Source: Silene latifolia
Lineage: Eukaryota; Streptophyta; Magnoliopsida; Caryophyllales; Caryophyllaceae
DNA length: 64,000 bases
Direction: 5' to 3'
Assembly (NCBI RefSeq): GCF_048544455.1
Contig: NC_133538.1
Coordinates: forward strand, 5,672,658 to 5,736,657
In this document: piece after piece, positions 57,227-64,000 of the stretch
Numbering within the stretch: position 1 is the stretch's first letter
Layout of the letters: each line of letters starts with the position of its first letter
Program-made: the position numbers and the translations under genes
Notes under the pieces: generated by a model
Told to the model about the DNA's origin: nothing
Databases searched by the model: none
What the model saw: the letters and a program-made list of their open reading frames with translations, nothing else

Positions 57227-58980
57227 CATAATACGATGCGTTAACCACCTTTAGGCAAAAATATAAAAATAAATGAAAAAATTTAAACCTAAAAGGGGGT
57301 CACGTACATGCCAACTCTTCTATAGTTCTCTACCGCATTAATAATCTCATGAAATTTATGACATTTATTTCATATTAATAAAAAAAATGATTATACTGGT
57401 TCGTACAATTTGTGATTTATAACTTTTAGCTAACTTATTTGAACTTACTTAAATTTATATATTTTAAGTGAAGAATATTAATTATAAATATGATAAAGAT
57501 AAAATTTGATCTTTAATTTCTTCAGAGATAAAAAAAACTCAATTTTTTTTCTTATAATATATTAATTAAAGGTCATAATGTAAAACAAGCAATTACACCA
57601 CAATCTACTATTTCAATTTGTCGATGATCAACACTCAAAATAGCACATTTGTTATTTGAATAGTGTAAAAACTCTCAAAATGCTAAAAAAAATTGTTCAA
57701 TCTGTCGTTATCAAACAAAACCTAAGTTTCTGCATTTTTTTTTGTCATGTTCAACTTATTCTTTACGGGATGTAAAAATGATGAAGTTCAGAAAGTAGCG
57801 GTTAGTTTTCTGTTAGTTAGATGGACTTTTCAAGAGAGAGATGAAAGTTTTGCATTTTAGACCATTTTATGTGTGAACCGAAGGGATTAAGTACTGGGCT
57901 AAAGGTTGTGTCGAGTGGGAATGAGGTTGATTGCGACGAGTTGGTTGACTAAAATTTTTCTTTACTAGATCTAGAAAGGGGATAATAATTATGAGATAAT
58001 AAGATTTGAAGAAAAAAGGACAATAAAAATGAGATGGAGGCAGTAAGATTTATTTATGCAAAATGAAATAAATAGCAAAGTTCGTGTATATATATAATAT
58101 TCAAACTTATTCAGTTTACAAACATAGTACCCAAACACTTTGTTTGAGTATCCGGAATGGAGGTAAGGGAGGGGACGAGAAAAAGATTAGGAAGGGTAAG
58201 GGAGATAGATAAGAGGGAAGATTGCTTCTTAAACGTTTCTTTGTTGAAGGAGAAATAAATTATCTTCGATAAGGGAGACGATGATCCATATCATCTGGAG
58301 TAAAGATTGGTGTTTCATAGAGGTGAATGTGATTTATGACTACTTAGATGTAAAACGTGGCAGAAAGATATTAGTGGATTTGAGGTTGTTTCAAGTTGTA
58401 AGAACTAATCACAGTGACTGATATTTTATTTTGCGGGTAAATTAGTGGGGTGGAGGGAGGGTGCATTTGTGGAGGGTGATGAGTTTAACGAGGATAGTGA
58501 TAATAAATAAGGTTATTTATCAGCAAATTATCGCTTGCATTAAAACATATAGGTAACATGAATAATAACAAGAAACCTCAAAAGATCATACTAATAAACT
58601 TAATCTTGACCCCATCAATCCATATTAAAGTAAAATCTTAATTCTAACAACATTGTCGAGGGCAAGGGTTAGTTTCCATTGAATTGTGGATTTTTCTAGA
58701 AGTAGGGATTTAGTTTTTCACTTGGTTGGATAAATTTGAGAGAAGTTTCGAAGACAAGGACCGATCTTTCAAGGGATGCGATTGTTTTAGATCATGTGTG
58801 TGAATAGGGAAGAAAAATAGGGGTTTGCGTGAAGGATTTTGTTTCAAATGAGAAGATAGGGGGCAAGACTATTGTTATAGGGGGGTGTCATAAGCAGCCC
58901 CAGCCATGTAGTATTGCTTTAGAATTTGGTTCAAATTCAAAGGTACGTCTATAGTTTGACCGGGAGATATAACATTTAAC
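57227..58980. other. Intergenic sequence left of the Copia element
   Basis: No gene recognised. At 58875-58985 the minus strand reads LNVISPGQTIDVPLNLNQIL, a protein-like run cut off by the Copia LTR; I cannot assign it to a family and it may be chance. Confidence 0.45.
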
Positions 58981-60254
58981 TGTTGGAATATGTGTCCTCC
59001 GACAATAATGCGATCACAACTATTGATCATGATGATCACATGTTTAAGTCTCATTCTAAAGAATACAATTGGGAAGTAATATTTTACTGTCAACTGGTCC
59101 ACACATATCGGTAATGATTGGCTGACTAGAGTTTGACATTACTGTCGTGAGACGGTGGTGATCAGTTGATCCCGTTAGGTCATACCTAAAGGGTAACACT
59201 CTTAATTGATTATTTAATTGATCGTATGACGATACAGGTTGATTAAATTATTCAAAATTGACGGACGATTTTGGAAGTAATATTTACGTATCTCATTATA
59301 ATTTGATTAAATAAGAAACGGTCTAAGTGATCGAATTGTTTTATTACTTAGATGAAATTATTGTTTAAGGAAACAATTGCATTAGAATGAATAATTTATT
59401 ATAAATACAAGATGTTGTGATTTATAATTGGTAAAATATTTTGGTACAAGTAATTATGAATTACTAAGTCAATTTTGTATATGACGTATTTTTATTAATG
59501 CGTTGATTTTTAATATGTTAAAAATACATAACAATTTTACATGACATGGGACATGTGACAAATTGACAAATTGACAAAGATAAAATGGAATCCATTTTAT
59601 CTCTAAATGGACCGAATTAGTGGGGTGTTTTAGGAAATTATTATGTTATTAACTAAGTGGTAAAGATAATCATATTTGCCTAAACCTAGCCATGCAAACC
59701 TAGTGCATCTTGTGAAGAACACCTTGCTCATGCATTGGCCCTAAAAGCTCCCCCTCCTACCCGGTTTTATGAAGAGAAAACTATAGGTTTTTCTCTTTAA
59801 TTTTTACCTTATACACTACCAAAATTATTAGGGTATTCATTCATTCTTACACACATCTAAAAATAAGAGTTTTAGAGAGATAAAATTCTTCCTTTTTCTC
59901 CCTTCTCTTAGCCGAAATTAAGAGAACAAAAATAATATTTTGGTCAATTTTATTTAAATTAATATTGTTCTAGTAATAATAATATTAATTTTATTAAGAG
60001 ATTACCTTGGGTATTAATCCTTGGGAGGGATTCTACACTTGAATCCTTGTTCATCCAATATTTGGAGAACTCAAGAACAAGTGAGTAGGAGAACTCACTT
60101 GTGCCCAAAAATCCGAAATATCAATGTAAGGGTTGATGATTTCTTCCTTATTTTTATTATTGTTTGCATGCATAAGATCAATGTTTAATTTTATGACTAA
60201 ATTAAATCATCACATATATGAATATGTTAAGTAATGAGATATTGATTTCTAACA
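58981..60254 (+). repeat. 5' LTR of the Copia element
   Basis: Starts TGTTGGAATATGTGTCC and ends GATTTCTAACA, giving the usual TG...CA ends, and is directly followed by the primer binding site. A possible TATA region lies in TTATACACTACC near 59809. Its first 205 bases reappear at 62867-63072. Confidence 0.88.
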
Positions 60255-60256
60255 AG

Positions 60257-60269
60257 TGGTATCAGAGCC
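60257..60269 (+). other. Primer binding site, initiator-Met tRNA type
   Basis: TGGTATCAGAGCC, two bases after the LTR end, complementary to the 3' end of initiator methionine tRNA. Confidence 0.93.
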
Positions 60270-62507
60270 TTAGGTTGTTTGCATGCAAATCGATTATAGT
60301 TTTTCCGAGTTATACGATTAACATATAAAACTTATAAATTTGTGTTATTATGATATATCACGAAATAAATTATGCATGTTAAAGTTTCTGGTCCTAAAAT
60401 GTATTTATGATTTTTGGTTAATTTATGGAATTTTTATTGTTCATTTTATATAATAATGGCATTAAAAATGTGATTTTATGATAAAAATGTCATTTTCGGA
60501 CTAAAATTAGCTAAACTTCGAATTTTCCAGTGGTTTTTGGATATGTTTTCACATATATTATTTTTAGATGACCTGTAAATTTTCATAATTTTTGGAGTTC
60601 TTATGCTCCAAATGTGGATTTTTCATGATAAAAATCAAATTTAAATGAAAAATAGGTTAATATGAGATATATTTCGAATCTGGTCATAAAAATTTAGTAT
60701 GTAGTCACATGCAATTTTACAAGATGTGTGCAAAATAATAGGCTATAATGAAGTCTTTATGCATGATTTATGAATTTTTTGATGAAAAATAACATAAATA
60801 GTGACTTAATTAGTGAATAATTGCTAAAACATACTTCATGACTAAGGAAAAACATCAGATGTTGCATTTTATTACCTATTTCAGATCTAAAATTGAAAAG
60901 TTCATAAATATAATTTTTTCTCATGTTTTTATGATTATTATTGATAAATCCGATAAACCGCAACATTGTTTTTCCGTTAAATTTTCGAAATTTTGAACCT
61001 AAGTTTTTGAACATTATGAGTGTCATGGTATTTTTCCAGAATGTTCATGAGTTTAAATCTCAAATTTCAAAATTTGAATTTATTTGAAATTTTTGTGATT
61101 TATTTGAAGTTTATAGCATTTTATTGTAATTTTGAGTACACTAATGAACAATTTTAAGAAATATAAGTTAATTATAGTCAAATGGTTAGTGGAGACTAAT
61201 TTTGAGTCCTAAGTTGGTTAGGGTAATTAACTTGTGCATAAATATGATTTTATGTAATTTATTGTGATTTTAAAAGGTTGAATCACTTAAATCCGTAAAA
61301 ACCGTTTAATATACGATATTGGCTCCTTATAGGCGATTTAGCATAAAATTGGGCATGTTCTTACATATTATAATGCTGCATTTTATTTATGATTGTCATA
61401 ATTTTATTTTATGTAGTTTTTGAATGATGTAATTTTTACTTAGTATGGCCTTAGTTTTTAATTGGTATTACCCGAAATGTATGAGAATATCGATTCGGTT
61501 GTAATTTTTGTGATCTCGTATCACCGTTTTGTAATTTAATATATTTATTTTATTGTAATTACAAATGTATGATAAGAAATTATGTAATTTGTTATGTAAT
61601 TTATTTATTCCGGAGTTCCTTGAAGACGGTGTCACTCAAGAAGGCGATACATAAAGACGGTGTTACCTCGAGATGCGTGCCAAACCGAAGTTCAAGGGAC
61701 CAATGAAGTTGGTTTCCGAATATGTAATAGTTAATTAGATTTTCTATTTTAGGAAGCCCATACTAGGATTTATTTTATGCTTTGCATTTTATTTATATGT
61801 TGCATGCATCGCTAAATCGCCATAACTAAAACAAGCATCATCTTTTTTAATCGAGTTTATCGACCGTGTCAATTATAATTATCGTAGTTCACCGCTTTAG
61901 TTCACTTAAAACGTGATAGATAATAAATTGACATTACCTCTCGCTAAAATAATCAATTGAGACATAGCCTTACCAAAAAGTAGAAACCATGAAAACCTAT
62001 TTCGTGAGGGAGTGCACTTGGCTTTACCAGGGTACAAACCTTGTTACGTAGGGGAAGTGGATGATAAATGTCTACCCACCAAGTTTATAAAGATGAGGGT
62101 TGTTTTCGGCTTTACCGATACCCAAGTTGATGTAAATTTGGATCATGGACACATTTATTCGAAATTTGGGTTGAACTCAACGAAAGTATTCTCGACGGTT
62201 GCCGGATGTGTTTCGGGCTAAAGATAAATTTTAATGTAAATTTATCGACCAAGAGTTCTAAAAGTAGAATCGATTAAAATGTTAATCCACCGAGTTATAT
62301 TGATAAGGATTGTTTTTTGGTTTTACCGATGCCTAAATTAATATGAATTTGGGTCTTGGAATCATTTATCAAGTTGGGTAGAGGTCACTAGATAAATGCA
62401 ATAAAACTTGTTTAAATTAAATTTTAACGAGTATTATTATTATGAAAACGACATATGTTTTATTCCTTCTATTTTGTTTTGTAGACCACTTTTATTTCTC
62501 ATAACAA
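60270..62507 (+). other. Unusually long untranslated leader of the Copia element
   Basis: About 2.2 kb separates the primer site from the gag start codon, where Copia elements usually have a few hundred bases at most. It is AT-rich. Two diverged ~100-base direct repeats are visible (about 62072-62176 and 62282-62383, sharing GTTTTACCGATGCC-like and AATTTGGRTC words). The 69-codon frame at 62012-62221 overlaps the first and has no recognisable relatives. Confidence 0.6.
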
Positions 62508-63378
62508 ATGGCCACTCCAAACACCAACGCCACGCCTCTCACTAATACTTCATGGTTCCGATCCTTTATGGATCGATGTAAACTTGAAAAGAATGGGTCA
62601 AATTTCTCCGATTGGATGCCCAACTCAAACTAGCCGCCCAAGGTGATGACAAGCTTCGTTACCTCACCGAGGCCTCTCCACCCGAACCTAATGCTAGGTC
62701 GAGTGCCGCTACTAGGGAATCATATGAGGCTTACCACAAGGAGTCTGCCGCAATGAAAAATGTGTTGATCTTTGCGATGGAGGCAGATCTCCAAAGGAGA
62801 GCCTTTAAGATGGGCACCGCTAATGAAATCTATTCCAAGCTTGTGACAATGTTTTCACAAGCTCCTATTGGAATATGTGTCCTCCGACAATAATGCGATC
62901 ACAACTGTTGATCATAATGATCACATGTTTAAGTCTCATTCTAAAGAATACAATTGGGAAGTAATATTTTACTGTCAACTGGTCCACACATATCGGTAAT
63001 GATTGTCTGACTAGAGTTTGACATTACTGGCGTGAGACGGTGGTGACCAGTTGATCCCCTTAGGTCATACCTGAAGAGTTGCACAAGTTACTTGTGCAAG
63101 CCGAAAGGGACATGGGGTTAAATGTGAACCCACCAAAAGATGTGCTTAACATAAGCACCAAAAGCAAGGGGAAGTTCAAAAGAATGGGAAGAAGGGTAAG
63201 AAGCAAGCTCCCACTTTCACCAAAGCTAAGACTTATGAAGCTAGCACCTCCAAGATCAAGAAGGGTCCTCTTGATAAATGTCATTATTGTAATGGTGTTG
63301 GACATTGGAAAAGAAATTGTTCCAAATACCTTGGTGATATTAAGGCTGGAAAGATCACTCCAGTATGTAAATGACTAT
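62508..63378 (+). pseudogene. Copia gag (capsid and zinc knuckle), disrupted
   Basis: gag packages the retrotransposon RNA into cytoplasmic particles. The frame starts at ATG 62508 with a Ser/Thr-rich N-terminus and WFRSFMDRCKLEKNGSNFSD. A one-base loss near 62618 shifts to DAQLKLAAQGDDKLRYLTEA and EAYHKESAAMKNVLIFAMEA, the UBN2-type capsid region. At 62866 it switches to LTR sequence until about 63072, then resumes with ELHKLLVQAERDMGLNVNPP. A further frameshift near 63180 precedes the zinc knuckle CHYCNGVGHWKRNC (CX2CX4HX4C). The coding segment between the two halves is missing. A donor-like GTATGT at 63364 and AG at 63458 may mark an intron. Confidence 0.88.
62867..63072 (+). repeat. LTR fragment inside gag
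   Basis: This segment matches LTR positions 58983-59187 with about seven changes and replaces the middle of gag. At the right junction both sequences share CATACCT, and at the left they share ATTGGAATATG or a close variant, so the join probably used short homology. Confidence 0.88.
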
Positions 63379-64000
63379 CCTTTCTTTTATGTTTCTAATT
63401 CAACTATGACATTGTGATACAAAGTTGTGATAATGTATCCCCTTTTTATTGTAAATAGGGCCTCCACCAAGCAAGGACAAGGGAAAAGAAAAGCAAGCTT
63501 GAGAAACCATCGAGAAGCTAGGAATAGCTTCCATGAAGCTTCGCTTTTTATTGTCTTATTTTAATTATGTTTTGGATTTTAGAACCTTTTGATTTCCGTG
63601 TTTGACATGGAAATGTATTTTGGATAATTGGTTGTATTTTGGATAATGGTGGCTTGGTTTGCAACCCAAGTCACCCGTTTTATCATTTTTATCCTTGTTC
63701 TAAAATTGGTCTATACATGCTTGCTCATAGAAACATATGATTATTCACTTAAAGTGATCTAATTAACAACCATAATGATGGGATTCATTATATAACCACA
63801 AGCTAAAGACTTGTGTATGATCATTTTCAAAGTGATATTGAGTTAATGAACTCTCTTAAAGGAAAGTTAATCACCAAGTACACTTACAAAATCTAAAACA
63901 ATTAGTCAACCTATGAGATAGTCCTCCTTATACTTCAAAAATCATTATTTGTGTCTCATATACTATCTTTGAATCTCTAGTGTATTTATTCTAAAGATAG
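63379..64000 (+). other. Sequence downstream of gag without pol
   Basis: A short stretch (63459-63500) has coding-like codons (CCTCCACCAAGCAAGGACAA), possibly the gag tail after an intron. The rest is AT-rich and non-coding up to the window end. Confidence 0.5.

Larger units (their letters stand above)
58981..64000 (+). mobile_element. Copia-type retrotransposon with gag only, right end outside the window
   Basis: A 5' LTR (58981-60254), a tRNA primer site (60257-60269), a 2.2-kb leader, a gag frame (62508-63378) and downstream AT-rich DNA follow each other on the plus strand. No protease, integrase or reverse transcriptase is seen in the ~600 bases after gag, so it could be a non-autonomous gag-only element (TR-GAG type), or pol may lie beyond 64000. 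gag is broken by frameshifts and by a piece of the element's own LTR. Confidence 0.82.

Overview
The window is nuclear DNA from a flowering plant. It is AT-rich, contains spliceosomal introns and plant transposon families, and shows no bacterial or organellar gene organisation. Transposon types, repeated 'tactccgta' words and the style of the Copia gag suggest a eudicot, probably Caryophyllales; this lineage call is an inference. I find no intact host gene. Almost all recognisable content is mobile DNA, much of it nested.

Layout. 1-4014: the 3' part of a transposase-bearing hAT element (broken gene 200-3427, 3' terminus 4014). 4015-18625: small elements in AT-rich DNA: a Mutator-type foldback MITE, a Tourist MITE, two Stowaway MITEs, three hAT MITEs with perfect or near-perfect 8-bp target duplications, several Helitron 3' ends and a Helitron helicase fragment. 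18819-57150: a chain of elements set in (TA)n microsatellites. I label them A (18872-22740), B (22829-24558), C (from 24576, right end not found), D (41149-44212), E (44578-56847) and F (56890-57068). C holds an ABCC transporter fragment broken by a hAT element. C's own repeat array is split by a 12.5-kb minus-strand LTR retrotransposon without gag-pol (27875-40343), which in turn carries a CACTA element (32037-35782) with an F-box fragment. 58981-64000: the 5' LTR, primer binding site, very long leader and damaged gag of a Copia element that runs off the window.

The most interesting structure is the (TA)n-set series. A, B, C and E share a degenerate terminal word close to GGATCCGGTGAG next to the microsatellite. 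A-E each carry their own short internally amplified motif. E is the only one with recognisable transposition-type genes: a plus-strand Ulp1-like (SUMO protease, C48) locus with two protease modules, and a convergent minus-strand FAR1/MULE transposase, all frameshifted. Its ~12-bp motif AACAATATCACA recurs roughly 60-70 times (by eye) in introns and intergenic DNA but not in the recognisable coding blocks.

Working together: E looks like a decayed autonomous member of a Mutator-related, microsatellite-targeting group, and A-D like gene-capturing non-autonomous relatives. The hAT element at 1-4014 has the same terminal sequence as the MITE at 14830-15382 and may be its autonomous partner.
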